A DNA stretch of 64,000 bases, from NCBI RefSeq assembly GCF_042726155.1, contig NZ_JBHXHV010000004.1:434001-498000 (forward strand), written 5' to 3'. The notes under the pieces were generated by a model, which was given only the letters and a program-made list of their open reading frames with translations, was not told the origin of the DNA and ran no database searches. This stretch comes from Leucobacter sp042726155. GTDB taxonomy: Bacteria > Actinomycetota > Actinomycetes > Actinomycetales > Microbacteriaceae. Shown in pieces: positions 1 through 8,084 of the stretch (positions within the stretch are counted from its first letter, which is position 1; each line of letters begins with the position of its first letter). Both the position numbers and the translations under genes were made by a program.

Positions 1-540
1 GATATCGGTCTCGAAGACGGCACCGTCGTCGCCGACACGGCAACGGTCCTCGAGATGTGCCGCCTCAAGACGGCGACGTACACATTCGAGTTACCGCTGC
101 GCGCAGCCGCCATTCTCGCGGGGGCCGACTCCGCCGCGGCCGACGCGGCGCTGGCCGCGGCCGGGGCACACCTCGGTCTCGCCTTCCAACTGCAGGACGA
201 CCTACTCTCAACCTTCGGCGACCCGGCCGAACACGGCAAGGACGCCTTCTCTGATCTGCGCGAGGGCAAAGAAACGGCGGTGATTGCTGCCGCACGTATG
301 ACCAGCGCCTGGCCCGAGATTGAGCCGGCGTTCGGCGACTGCGAACTGACGGTCACCGAGGGCGAGCGCGTGCAGCGGCTACTCCGCGAATGCGGAGCGG
401 AGTCGTTCGTGCACGGCCTCATCGACGACCAGATGCGCGCGCTGCACGAGACGCTCGCCGACCCGGCGTCGGAGCTTCCCGATGCCGCGCGGCAGACGCT
501 GGTGTCGCTCGCCGCTCGACTCGACGGGCGTCGCTCGTGA
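1..540 (+). CDS. crtE: Geranylgeranyl diphosphate synthase, C-terminal part (cut by window start)
   Basis: The reading frame is open from base 1, so only the C-terminal 179 residues of a polyprenyl diphosphate synthase are present. The second aspartate-rich region is visible as LQDDLLSTFGD, followed by GKDAFSDLREGKET, which in this family binds Mg and the isopentenyl diphosphate substrate. The enzyme would condense isopentenyl diphosphate units to the C20 (GGPP) precursor of phytoene. The stop overlaps the GTG start of crtB (GTGA), placing it first among the visible genes of the carotenoid operon. The position directly before crtB supports crtE (idsA-type) rather than a housekeeping octaprenyl synthase. 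The first aspartate-rich motif lies outside the window. Confidence 0.88.
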   Translation, partial: DIGLEDGTVVADTATVLEMCRLKTATYTFELPLRAAAILAGADSAAADAALAAAGAHLGLAFQLQDDLLSTFGDPAEHGKDAFSDLREGKETAVIAAARMTSAWPEIEPAFGDCELTVTEGERVQRLLRECGAESFVHGLIDDQMRALHETLADPASELPDAARQTLVSLAARLDGRRS

Positions 541-1433
541 GGGCCCGTTCGCCGCTCGACCGCTACTCCCGGTCGGCGATGCGCGCATCGGCCGTTGTGA
601 TTCGCAGCTATTCGACGTCGTTCGGTGCGGCCACCCGCTTGCTCGGCGCCCGGCATCGCGGCCACGTGCGCAACATCTATGCGCTCGTGCGCGTGGCCGA
701 TGAGCTCGTCGACGGCGTGACCGACGGTGCCGGTCTCAGCCGAGGGGAACAGGCCGATGCCCTCGATCGGCTCGAAGCCGAGGTGATGCGAGCCGTCGGC
801 TCGGGATACTCGAGCGATCTCATCGTGCACGCCTTCGCGCAGACCGCACGCGCTGCGGGCATCGCTGCAGCGCTCATCACGCCGTTCTTTGCATCGATGC
901 GGGCGGATTTGCCGGCAACTGACGACGGCGCACCCGCCGTGCGCGGATTCACCGCCGAGCAGCACGGCGCGTATGTGTACGGATCCGCAGAGGTCATCGG
1001 GCTGATGTGCCTGCACGTGTTCACGCGCGACCGGTCACTCGATGCGCTCGAACGACACCGACTCGAGCGAGGCGCTCGCAGCCTGGGGGCTGCCTTCCAG
1101 AACATCAACTTCTTGCGTGATCTCGCCGACGATACGGACCGCCTCGGCCGCAATTACCTCGGCACGCGCGACCGGCTCACCGACGCCGATCGCGTTGAGT
1201 GGGTGCGGCGTATCGAGGCCGAACTCGCCGACGCCCGCGCTGTGCTGCCGCTGCTGCCGAAAGACGCTCGCGCTGCCGTGCGGTGCGCGTTGAATCTCTT
1301 CGCGTGCCTGAGCAACCGCATCGCCCGCACATCGATCGACGAGCTCTACGCCCGCCGAGTGCGCGTGCCTGACTGGCAGAAATCGCAGATCATTGCGCGA
1401 TCCATCGCCCGCACCGCGGTGGAGACCCGATGA
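537..1433 (+). CDS. crtB: Phytoene synthase
   Basis: A squalene/phytoene synthase of 298 residues that joins two GGPP molecules to phytoene. The substrate-binding aspartate motifs are visible as RVADELVD in the N-terminal third and as the conserved block QNINFLRDLADD with YLGTRD after it. I chose the GTG at 537 because it overlaps the crtE stop (GTGA) and gives the usual family N-terminus, with YSTSFGAATRLL about 25 residues in. A longer frame from 390 only overlaps crtE. The stop overlaps the ATG of crtI by four bases, indicating translational coupling. Confidence 0.93.
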   Translation: MRARSPLDRYSRSAMRASAVVIRSYSTSFGAATRLLGARHRGHVRNIYALVRVADELVDGVTDGAGLSRGEQADALDRLEAEVMRAVGSGYSSDLIVHAFAQTARAAGIAAALITPFFASMRADLPATDDGAPAVRGFTAEQHGAYVYGSAEVIGLMCLHVFTRDRSLDALERHRLERGARSLGAAFQNINFLRDLADDTDRLGRNYLGTRDRLTDADRVEWVRRIEAELADARAVLPLLPKDARAAVRCALNLFACLSNRIARTSIDELYARRVRVPDWQKSQIIARSIARTAVETR

Positions 1434-3052
1434 CCGGGAATGCGCCCCGCACCGTGGTGATCGGCGGCGGCATCGCCGGTCTCGCAACTGCGGCGCTACT
1501 GGCGCGCGAGGGCCACTCGGTCACCCTGATTGAGCGCGGCGACCGCGTTGGCGGCCGGGCTGGCACGCTCACGCGCGACGGCTTCCGCTTCGACACCGGG
1601 CCGTCGTGGTACCTGATGCCCGACGTGTTCGATCATTTCTTCGAGATGCTCGGCACCTCGACGCGGGAGCAACTCGACCTGCGACTGCTCGACCCTGGCT
1701 ACCGCGTGTACAGCGAGCCGGGTGCCGACGGGAAAGCGGAGGATCGGGATCTCCCGGAACCGGTCACCATTCCCGTGGGTCGAGAGGCCGCGCGCGCGAC
1801 GTTTGAGCGTCTGGAACCCGGCAGCGGGTCGGCGTTCGACGCCTACCTAGATTCGGCGACAGAAACGACGGCTATGGCCGAGCGCTATTTTCTGTACAAC
1901 CCCTTCACACGGTGGCGCTCGCTCGGCGCTGGCCCCGTGCTCGGATCGCTGCCGCGGCTCGCCCGCCTACTCGGCACCTCGCTGCGGTCGTTCGTGGCGG
2001 CGCGCTTCGCGCATCCCGTGCTGCGGCAGGTGCTCGGGTACCCGGCAGTGTTTCTCGGCACGAATCCGAAAGACGCCCCCGCGATGTATCACCTGATGAG
2101 CGCGCTCGACCTTGACGAGGGTGTGCGCTACCCGATGGGCGGATTCTTCCATCTGGTCGAGCGTCTCGCGGCGCTCGCTCGGGAGGCCGGTGTCGAGATC
2201 GTGCTCGGCGCCGACGTTACGGAGATCGAGATCGGGGCCGCGGAGCCCGGTGGCAAGCCCGCCGCGCGCGCTGTTCGGTGGCGCGATTCACACGGCACAG
2301 ACGGCGGCGAGCGCCGCATTCCCGCTGACGTCGTCGTGTCGACCGCCGATCTGCACCACACCGAGACGCAGTTGCTGCCGGAGGCGGCCCACAGCTACCC
2401 CGAACACTGGTGGTCGAAGCAGATCAGCGGCCCCGGTGCCGTACTTGTACTGCTCGGGGTGCGCGGCGAACTGCCGGAGCTGCCCCACCACACGCTGTTC
2501 TTCACGCGCGATTGGGATCGCAATTTCGGCGACATCTTTGACGAGCCGCGACGCATCCCGGACCCGGCGTCGCTCTACGTGTGCAAGCCGAGCGACACGG
2601 ACCCCGGGGTGGCTCCGGCCGGTCACGAAAACCTCTTCGTACTCGTACCAGTGCCCGCCGACCCCACGATCGGAAGGGGCGGATCCGAGGGCTCGGGCGA
2701 CGAGGCAGTCGAGCGCACGGCTGACGCTGCGATCGATCAGATCAGCGCATGGGCGAACATTCCAGACCTGCGGGAGCGCATCGTGGTGCGCGAGACCATT
2801 GGCCCCCGCGACTTCGAGGCCGACTACCACTCGTGGAGCGGCGGCATGCTGGGGCCAGCGCACGTACTGCGACAGAGCGCGATGTTTCGAGCGCAAAATC
2901 GCTCGAAGAGGGTCGACAATCTCTTCTATGCGGGGGCAACAACGGCACCTGGCGTCGGCATTCCGATGTGTCTCATCAGCGCGGAACTCGTGCTCAAGCA
3001 CATTCGCGGGGATCACTCCGCGGGACCCCTGCCTGCCCCGGAACAGCGCTGA
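1430..3052 (+). CDS. crtI: Phytoene desaturase
   Basis: A 540-residue CrtI-type FAD-dependent desaturase that converts phytoene to lycopene. The N-terminal dinucleotide-binding fold reads VVIGGGIAGLATAALL at about residues 9-24, followed by ERGDRVGGRAG. The C-terminal signature of bacterial CrtI is present near residue 500 (LFYAGATTAPGVGIPM). Its length is slightly above the usual 500-510 because of an acidic, glycine-rich insertion around residues 405-425. It starts with ATG overlapping the crtB stop (ATGA) and is followed after one base by crtYe. It supplies the lycopene used by CrtEb. Confidence 0.95.
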   Translation: MTGNAPRTVVIGGGIAGLATAALLAREGHSVTLIERGDRVGGRAGTLTRDGFRFDTGPSWYLMPDVFDHFFEMLGTSTREQLDLRLLDPGYRVYSEPGADGKAEDRDLPEPVTIPVGREAARATFERLEPGSGSAFDAYLDSATETTAMAERYFLYNPFTRWRSLGAGPVLGSLPRLARLLGTSLRSFVAARFAHPVLRQVLGYPAVFLGTNPKDAPAMYHLMSALDLDEGVRYPMGGFFHLVERLAALAREAGVEIVLGADVTEIEIGAAEPGGKPAARAVRWRDSHGTDGGERRIPADVVVSTADLHHTETQLLPEAAHSYPEHWWSKQISGPGAVLVLLGVRGELPELPHHTLFFTRDWDRNFGDIFDEPRRIPDPASLYVCKPSDTDPGVAPAGHENLFVLVPVPADPTIGRGGSEGSGDEAVERTADAAIDQISAWANIPDLRERIVVRETIGPRDFEADYHSWSGGMLGPAHVLRQSAMFRAQNRSKRVDNLFYAGATTAPGVGIPMCLISAELVLKHIRGDHSAGPLPAPEQR

Positions 3053-3053
3053 C

Positions 3054-3404
3054 ATGGGCGCGATCTACCTCTCGAGCCTGCTCGTCGCGAGCGCCTGCAT
3101 GCTGCTCATCGACGCTCGCTTCCACCTCTTTTTCTGGCGGGACTGGCGGGCGGCAGCGATAGTGATGGTCACCGGCGTGGCCTTTCTGCTCGCGTGGGAT
3201 CTCGTCGGCATCGTCAGCGGCGTGTTTCGCATGGGGGCAAGCGACGGCATGACCGGCGTGTTGATCGCGCACGAACTGCCCGTCGAGGAGCCGGTTTTTC
3301 TGGCGTTCCTGGTGCTGTGCACCATGGTGATCTTCACTGGCGCCGTGCGCCTGGTCGAATGGCGATCGAGCCGCTCCTCTCACGTCGAGGGGCCGGACCA
3401 GTGA
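3054..3404 (+). CDS. crtYe: C50 carotenoid epsilon cyclase, first subunit
   Basis: A 116-residue integral membrane protein of the lycopene cyclase domain family, with about three transmembrane segments. It carries the family pattern IDARFHLFFWRDWR at about residues 20-33 and the HELPVEEPVFL motif at about 78-88. In C50-carotenoid producers such as Corynebacterium and Micrococcus, CrtYe and CrtYf form a heterodimer that cyclises the ends of flavuxanthin-type C50 intermediates. The ATG at 3054 lies just after the crtI stop and the stop overlaps the GTG of crtYf (GTGA). The split-subunit organisation distinguishes it from single-chain CrtY. Confidence 0.9.
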   Translation: MGAIYLSSLLVASACMLLIDARFHLFFWRDWRAAAIVMVTGVAFLLAWDLVGIVSGVFRMGASDGMTGVLIAHELPVEEPVFLAFLVLCTMVIFTGAVRLVEWRSSRSSHVEGPDQ

Positions 3405-3730
3405 CCTACCTCCTCATCAGCCTCCCGTTTCTCGGGTTCGCGCTGATTGCGGCGCTCGCACTCACCCCGTGGCGTAATCGGCGGGTCGCGCGGCGCCAGT
3501 GGGCCGGCACCGGTGTGGCGGTCATCGCGCTCGCGATCCTGACCACCGTGTTCGACTCGCTCATGATCGCCGCCGACCTGTTCACCTACGGCCATGGCCA
3601 CACCCTCGGCCCGACGGTGGGCCTCGTGCCCGTGGAAGACTTCAGTTACCCGATTGCCGTCGCGCTTCTCGCACCGGCGCTCTGGACTCGCCTCACCTTC
3701 AGAAAGGATCGCCCCGATGCACACGCGTGA
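3401..3730 (+). CDS. crtYf: C50 carotenoid epsilon cyclase, second subunit
   Basis: A 109-residue membrane protein that partners CrtYe in the heterodimeric C50 carotenoid cyclase. The family motif is visible as VPVEDFSYPIAVALL at about residues 77-91, and DSLMIAADLFTYG precedes it. The start is the GTG at 3401, overlapping the crtYe stop; upstream in-frame codons only extend into crtYe. Its last 14 bases overlap crtEb, so the three downstream genes are probably translated in stoichiometric fashion. Confidence 0.9.
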   Translation: MTYLLISLPFLGFALIAALALTPWRNRRVARRQWAGTGVAVIALAILTTVFDSLMIAADLFTYGHGHTLGPTVGLVPVEDFSYPIAVALLAPALWTRLTFRKDRPDAHA

Positions 3731-4616
3731 GCGCTCCGGCTGGAACGCCCAACTGCTGCGGCAGGCGTTCGTCGCGTCGCGGCCCGTGAGCTGGATCAAC
3801 ACGGCCTACCCGTTCGCCGCTGCGATGCTGCTGACGACGCGCGAGGTCGATTGGCTGCTGATCGTCGGCACGTTCTACTACCTGATTCCCTACAACCTCG
3901 CGATGTACGGCATCAACGATGTCTTTGACTACGCCTCCGACATCAACAATCCGCGCAAGGGCGGCATTGAAGGCGCGCTGCTCACGCCGCGGTACCACCG
4001 ACCGATGCTGTGGCTTGCGGTGCTCACGAACGTGCCGTTTCTTGTCGTTTTGGCGATCGCGGGCGGCCCCGGCTCGTGGCTCGCGATCGGCATCAGTACG
4101 GCCGCGGTCGTCGCGTACTCGGCGCCCGTGCTCCGGTTCAAGGAGCGGCCGTTCCTTGACTCTGCCACGTCGAGCACCCACTTCGTCAGCCCAGCGATCG
4201 TCGGCCTCACGGCGGCAGGCGCGCAGTTCACCCCCGAGCTATGGCTGATCCTGATTGCGTTCTTCTGCTGGGGAATGGCGGCGCACGCGTTTGGTGCGGT
4301 GCAAGATGTGATTCCGGATCGCGAGGCAAGTATTGGATCCATCGCGACCGTGCTCGGTGCCGCTTCGACCGTGCGCCTCGCCCTCGCGCTGTGGACGGTT
4401 GCCGGCGTGCTCATGCTGTTCACGACGTTTCCAGGACCACTCGCCGCGATCGTCGCGGTACCGTACATTGCGAACTGCGCGCCCTATGCCCGCGTCTCCG
4501 ATGCAGATTCGGGGCGCACGAACCGCGCCTGGCGGCGCTTCATCTGGCTGAACTACGCGGCTGGGACCGTGGTCACGTTTATCGTCATCGCGTGGTGGTT
4601 GCGCACGACGCTATAG
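3717..4616 (+). CDS. crtEb: Lycopene elongase (UbiA-family prenyltransferase)
   Basis: A 299-residue polytopic UbiA-type prenyltransferase that adds C5 units to lycopene, giving C45/C50 carotenoids such as flavuxanthin. The first aspartate-rich motif reads NDVFDYASDINNPRKG at about residues 62-77, and the second is DVIPDREAS near residue 200. The ATG at 3717 lies inside the end of crtYf and is preceded by an AGAAAGGA Shine-Dalgarno sequence. It is the last gene of the carotenoid operon. With crtYe/crtYf the expected pigment is decaprenoxanthin- or sarcinaxanthin-like; which one cannot be decided from sequence alone. Confidence 0.92.
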   Translation: MHTRERSGWNAQLLRQAFVASRPVSWINTAYPFAAAMLLTTREVDWLLIVGTFYYLIPYNLAMYGINDVFDYASDINNPRKGGIEGALLTPRYHRPMLWLAVLTNVPFLVVLAIAGGPGSWLAIGISTAAVVAYSAPVLRFKERPFLDSATSSTHFVSPAIVGLTAAGAQFTPELWLILIAFFCWGMAAHAFGAVQDVIPDREASIGSIATVLGAASTVRLALALWTVAGVLMLFTTFPGPLAAIVAVPYIANCAPYARVSDADSGRTNRAWRRFIWLNYAAGTVVTFIVIAWWLRTTL

Positions 4617-4821
4617 GGCGCCAGCACGACTTCGTCAAGGGTGTGTTGAGGCGGGTTGAGCGCCCGTACTCTGATGAAGCGGACCTTCCCAATGGGAGCG
4701 TCCCGGGGGAACGAAGACAGCGAGCGCCAGTGAGGCGAACGCTCACGTTTCCGCAGTCGGTCACGATGCGGAAGACGCGCCGAAAGGCGTGCCTGCTGCT
4801 GCGTACCAGAAAGTACTTGGC

Positions 4822-6039
4822 ATGCACACTCCGTCAGATATTCCGCCCGCTGATTCATCACGCGTCACGCCCACGGGCGAAACTCTCCGCACCGTCGGCA
4901 TCGAAGAAGAACTGCTGATCGTGGACCCGCGCACGGGCAGGCCGGCACCCGCGATCGAATTGGTACTCGCTGCGGCGGTTTCAGATGATGTCGCGGCGCT
5001 TGTGCCGGGCGCGGAATGCCTCACCCACCTTGAGCGTGAGGCGAAGCGGGAGCAGATTGAAGTTATCTCGACCCCGCACGCCACACTCGATGACCTCGCT
5101 CGCAGCGTGATTGCCGGGCGCGCGCTCGCCGATGCTGCCGCGCAGCAGCTGGGGCTGCGCGCCGTCGCGATGGGCACGAGTGCGACGGCTGGGCCTGCGC
5201 AGGTCACCGTTTCGAGCCGCTACTCCGAGATGGAGCAGCGGTTCCAGGGGCTGATGCGCGAGCAACTGACGTGCGGTCTGCACGTGCACGTGAGTGTCGC
5301 CGACGCAGCCGAGGGAATTGGCGTGCTCGATCGCATTCGCCCGTGGCTTCCGCTCGTGCTCGCGCTCAGCACCAACTCCCCGATGTGGAACGGCGAAGAC
5401 AGCGGCTACGCGAGCCAGCGCTACCAGGTGTGGAGCAGGTGGCCGACGGCCGGGCCCTACGATCCCTTTGGCACGCCCGAGAACTACCAGCTCACCGTTG
5501 ACTCCCTGCTCGCTACCGGCGTGCTCGTCGACAGCGGCATGATCTACTTCGACGCGCGGCTCAGCGAGAGGTTTCCGACGGTCGAGATTCGCGTCGCAGA
5601 CGTTCCGCTTGAGGCGTCGCACTCGATCGCGCTCGCGGGCATCATCCGCGCACTCGTCACCACCGCAGCGCTCGAGTGGCGCGCGGGCTTCTCGCCCGAT
5701 TCGTTGCCGACCTCGGTGCTCCGCCTCGCCATGTGGTCGGCGAGCCGGCACGGTGTCGCCGGGCCATTGCTCAACCCGATCCTCGGGCGGCCCAGCGATC
5801 CGCAGGTCGCCATTGATGCGCTGCGCGCGCACATCGGCCCGGCGCTCGCCGCTTCGGGCGACCTCAACCGGGTCTCCCGAATGATCGACGAAGTCTTCGC
5901 GCACGGTACGGGCGCCGAGCGACAGCGTCGGTCGCTGCGCACGCGGCGGAGCTTGCGCAGCGTCGTCGAGGAGGCCATTGAGCACACGCACAAGCGGATC
6001 GGCCCGGCGACGTCGGTGTTGGACCCGCTCTCGATGTAG
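4822..6039 (+). CDS. Carboxylate-amine ligase, glutamate-cysteine ligase type 2 (YbdK-like)
   Basis: A 405-residue member of the GCS2/YbdK family of ATP-grasp-like carboxylate-amine ligases. The N-terminal signature TVGIEEELLIVD is at about residues 24-35, and the family block TCGLHVHVSV lies near residue 150, with NSPMWNGEDSGYASQRYQVW further on. In proteobacteria such proteins have weak glutamate-cysteine ligase activity, while in actinobacteria related enzymes act in mycothiol or ergothioneine side pathways or are uncharacterised. I prefer the ATG at 4822 (GAAAG eight bases upstream); a GTG at 4789 would add 11 residues. About 205 bases without a gene separate it from crtEb. Confidence 0.85.
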   Translation: MHTPSDIPPADSSRVTPTGETLRTVGIEEELLIVDPRTGRPAPAIELVLAAAVSDDVAALVPGAECLTHLEREAKREQIEVISTPHATLDDLARSVIAGRALADAAAQQLGLRAVAMGTSATAGPAQVTVSSRYSEMEQRFQGLMREQLTCGLHVHVSVADAAEGIGVLDRIRPWLPLVLALSTNSPMWNGEDSGYASQRYQVWSRWPTAGPYDPFGTPENYQLTVDSLLATGVLVDSGMIYFDARLSERFPTVEIRVADVPLEASHSIALAGIIRALVTTAALEWRAGFSPDSLPTSVLRLAMWSASRHGVAGPLLNPILGRPSDPQVAIDALRAHIGPALAASGDLNRVSRMIDEVFAHGTGAERQRRSLRTRRSLRSVVEEAIEHTHKRIGPATSVLDPLSM

Positions 6040-6140
6040 GTTTCGGAGTTTTTGGCCGAGCTTCGCCCGCATGGAGATATAGCAGAATCTGTGTGTAAAA
6101 ATAGCAATGCACTGAAATAGGCAAGGCAACTCCTGCTAAC

Positions 6141-6156
6141 GTGACTTCACAGTCAC
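6141..6156. promoter_or_regulatory. Inverted repeat upstream of the WXG toxin operon
   Basis: GTGACT and AGTCAC form perfect six-base arms around the spacer TCAC, 20 bases before the start of the first gene of the operon at 6177. The surrounding 6040-6176 region is AT-rich for this genome and is the only intergenic space ahead of six coupled genes. It could be an operator, but the arms are short and no regulator is known. Confidence 0.35.
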
Positions 6157-6176
6157 TCTAGTTAGAAACCCCAATA

Positions 6177-6527
6177 ATGCCTGCTCCCCCACCCTCGCGC
6201 GGTTTGTTCGACTCTTTTCACGAGTCTCGTCGCGCTGTCGTCGGAGACGAAGTCGAAGCCGTCGTGCCGCCGGTGCTGTATCTCCCAGTGCGCGAGCTGC
6301 CAGACGGCGGCCTCGCCGCGGAGGTGCACGAGACCACCGACCGCAGACGCGCGATCTTCGTGTTTACCGCGCTCGATCGGCTGCTCGAGGCGTGCGGCAG
6401 AGATCAACCGTGGAAACTCATCGAGACCACAGCGCTCGACGTGATCCAACAGACCCAGCCGTTCGACATCGTGGCCTTTGATCCCGAGGTGCCACGGGCG
6501 TTGCGCGCTGGAGGGCGGATCGCGTGA
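6177..6527 (+). CDS. SseB / SAV_915-like small protein
   Basis: A 116-residue soluble protein with an SseB-like pattern: VLYLPVRELPDGG at about residues 38-50, then a strand RRAIFVFTALDRLLEAC at about 61-77 and a C-terminal TQPFDIVAFDPEVP. SseB-like and SAV_915-type proteins are often encoded next to ESX/WXG genes in actinobacteria, where their role is unclear; accessory or chaperone functions are possible. The stop overlaps the GTG of the next gene (GTGA), so it belongs to the toxin operon. Family assignment is by pattern and moderately certain. Confidence 0.6.
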   Translation: MPAPPPSRGLFDSFHESRRAVVGDEVEAVVPPVLYLPVRELPDGGLAAEVHETTDRRRAIFVFTALDRLLEACGRDQPWKLIETTALDVIQQTQPFDIVAFDPEVPRALRAGGRIA

Positions 6528-6826
6528 GCGGCGGCCACATCGAAATCGATCTGCCCGGCATCACGGAGCAGCTCAATACGTTCTCGTACGTTGTTGGCGA
6601 CTTAGGTGGAGCGTTGAGCGGATTTCCGACAGCGGCGGACGCTGGCTCTGCATCCGGTGAACTCGCGACGATCGTGGCGGCGCTCAAGTCCAAGGCCGAT
6701 CGCGTTGTATTCGCCGAGGAGGGGCTCAGCGATCTCGTGCTCGAAGTTGCGAACGATCTGCTCGCGGGCGATGATGACGCCGCTGACGTGTTCGACGATT
6801 TGAAGGACGTGTTGCCCGATGACTGA
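6524..6826 (+). CDS. Small acidic WXG100-sized protein
   Basis: A 100-residue, predicted helical and strongly acidic protein (C-terminus rich in Asp). It has the length and two-helix layout of WXG100/ESX partners, with a Gly/Ser/Ala turn (ADAGSASGELATIV) in the middle, but no Trp-x-Gly motif. It starts with GTG overlapping the preceding stop, and its end overlaps the toxin gene by eight bases. In known type VII toxin operons such small proteins bind the toxin N-terminus and direct it to the secretion machine. That role here is inferred from size and position. Confidence 0.65.
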   Translation: MSGGHIEIDLPGITEQLNTFSYVVGDLGGALSGFPTAADAGSASGELATIVAALKSKADRVVFAEEGLSDLVLEVANDLLAGDDDAADVFDDLKDVLPDD

Positions 6827-8084
6827 GCCGATCGACCCCGCCGCGTTTGCGACGAGCGGACCCATCGACCTCAAGATCGTAGGAGACGTTTCGGCGCTTT
6901 ACGACCTTTCGCGCAGCATTTCGACCGTTCACGACAGGCTCGATGATGTGGCGAATCGGATACGAGTGACTCCCGAGAACATGACGTTCTTCTGGAAAGG
7001 AGCATCCTTCGATTCGTTCACGTACGCCGCGAGCCAGCACGCAGATGCGATCAGTATCGTCGCGAGCTTCGCCAAAGACGCCTCTTCCATCGTCGATGCC
7101 TACGGCGGCCTGCTCGAGCGGGGCCGCAATCTGCTTTCTGGCTACGCGGATACGGCAACAGCAGCAAACCTGACCGTTACGGACGCCCGGTACATTCAGC
7201 CCCCGACAGCCCCAGCGAGCGAGGCCGGCGACACCGACGCCAAAGCTGCAGACGCGAAGTCGAAGCATGAACATCAGGTCAAACTCTTCCAGGAGATCCG
7301 AGACCTCGTGGCGATGTGGCGCGCGGACCTGGAGAGCTGGATCAACGAGTACTTCGGTCCCCTTCTCGGGCGGGTCTCAGAACTCGACGCAGTAGACGAC
7401 CTGATCAAGAACCTCCGCGATGCGGGGCTCGCGAGCTATGACGCCCTCGCCGCCGAATCGGATAAGCGAATCAGCGAGGGGCTGTCTGAGTTTCTCGATC
7501 AGCAGCAGAAACACGAAGCACGCTGGCAAGAGCACCAGAAGGATGGACGCTCAAGGGTCCCCGCCCGCATTGCGCGCGGAGAAAAGTACGACGAGCACGC
7601 GCACAGAGCGGCGCGAGATAGCATCGACGCAGAGATCAAGAAACTCGGTGTCAAAGATTTCCTCGTTACGGGCGGCAAAACTGCCGGCCTGCTCGGCGGA
7701 ATCGCCGCTGGCGCGTACGACATCTACAGCGGAGAATCACCCTCCAAGGTGGCAGCGGGCGCCGTAGGCGGGGCGGCGGGTGGTGCGGCGGGAGCGTGGG
7801 CGGGCGGCAAGTTGGGTGCCAGCGCAGGAGCAGCCGTCGGCACGTTCCTTGTTCCTGGGGCGGGAACCGTTGCAGGAGCTATTGGTGGTGCCGTTGTGGG
7901 CGTTGGATTGGGCGCTATTGGAGGGTATTGGGGCGCCGAAGGTAGCCAGACAGGTTGGGAGAGTTGGGTATCACTGCGCTCACGACAGGCAATAGACGAG
8001 GGGTTGTTGGGAAAATATCAGATCTCGGCAAAACTGGATCCCCACCGACGCAACTTCCCCGAGATATACGGCACAATTCGATGA
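6819..8084 (+). CDS. WXG-domain protein with glycine-zipper C-terminus, candidate type VII-secreted membrane toxin
   Basis: A 421-residue protein without a Sec signal. Residues 1-115 form a helical hairpin with a literal WXG motif at 59-61 (FFWKGASF), the targeting signature of type VII substrates. Residues 140-280 are charged and helical. Residues about 286-375 are a long Gly/Ala glycine zipper able to insert into membranes (for example GAVGGAAGGAAGAWAGGKLG). A short polar tail follows. It sits between a WXG100-sized partner and four tandem membrane proteins, with 4-8 base overlaps. This architecture resembles the staphylococcal membrane-depolarising toxin TspA with its multicopy immunity proteins, although no sequence homology is claimed. 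Toxicity is inferred. Confidence 0.75.
   Translation: MTEPIDPAAFATSGPIDLKIVGDVSALYDLSRSISTVHDRLDDVANRIRVTPENMTFFWKGASFDSFTYAASQHADAISIVASFAKDASSIVDAYGGLLERGRNLLSGYADTATAANLTVTDARYIQPPTAPASEAGDTDAKAADAKSKHEHQVKLFQEIRDLVAMWRADLESWINEYFGPLLGRVSELDAVDDLIKNLRDAGLASYDALAAESDKRISEGLSEFLDQQQKHEARWQEHQKDGRSRVPARIARGEKYDEHAHRAARDSIDAEIKKLGVKDFLVTGGKTAGLLGGIAAGAYDIYSGESPSKVAAGAVGGAAGGAAGAWAGGKLGASAGAAVGTFLVPGAGTVAGAIGGAVVGVGLGAIGGYWGAEGSQTGWESWVSLRSRQAIDEGLLGKYQISAKLDPHRRNFPEIYGTIR

Noticed and set aside
2112..3404. Long plus-strand frame inside crtI running into crtYe
   Set aside because: The part before 3054 is out of frame with crtI and reads as Arg/Ser-rich shadow; only the crtYe part from 3054 is real.
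4617..4821. Gap after crtEb searched for a riboswitch or small gene
   Set aside because: About 205 bases with no conserved RNA motif, hairpin with T-run or credible frame; probably holds only the promoter of the next gene.
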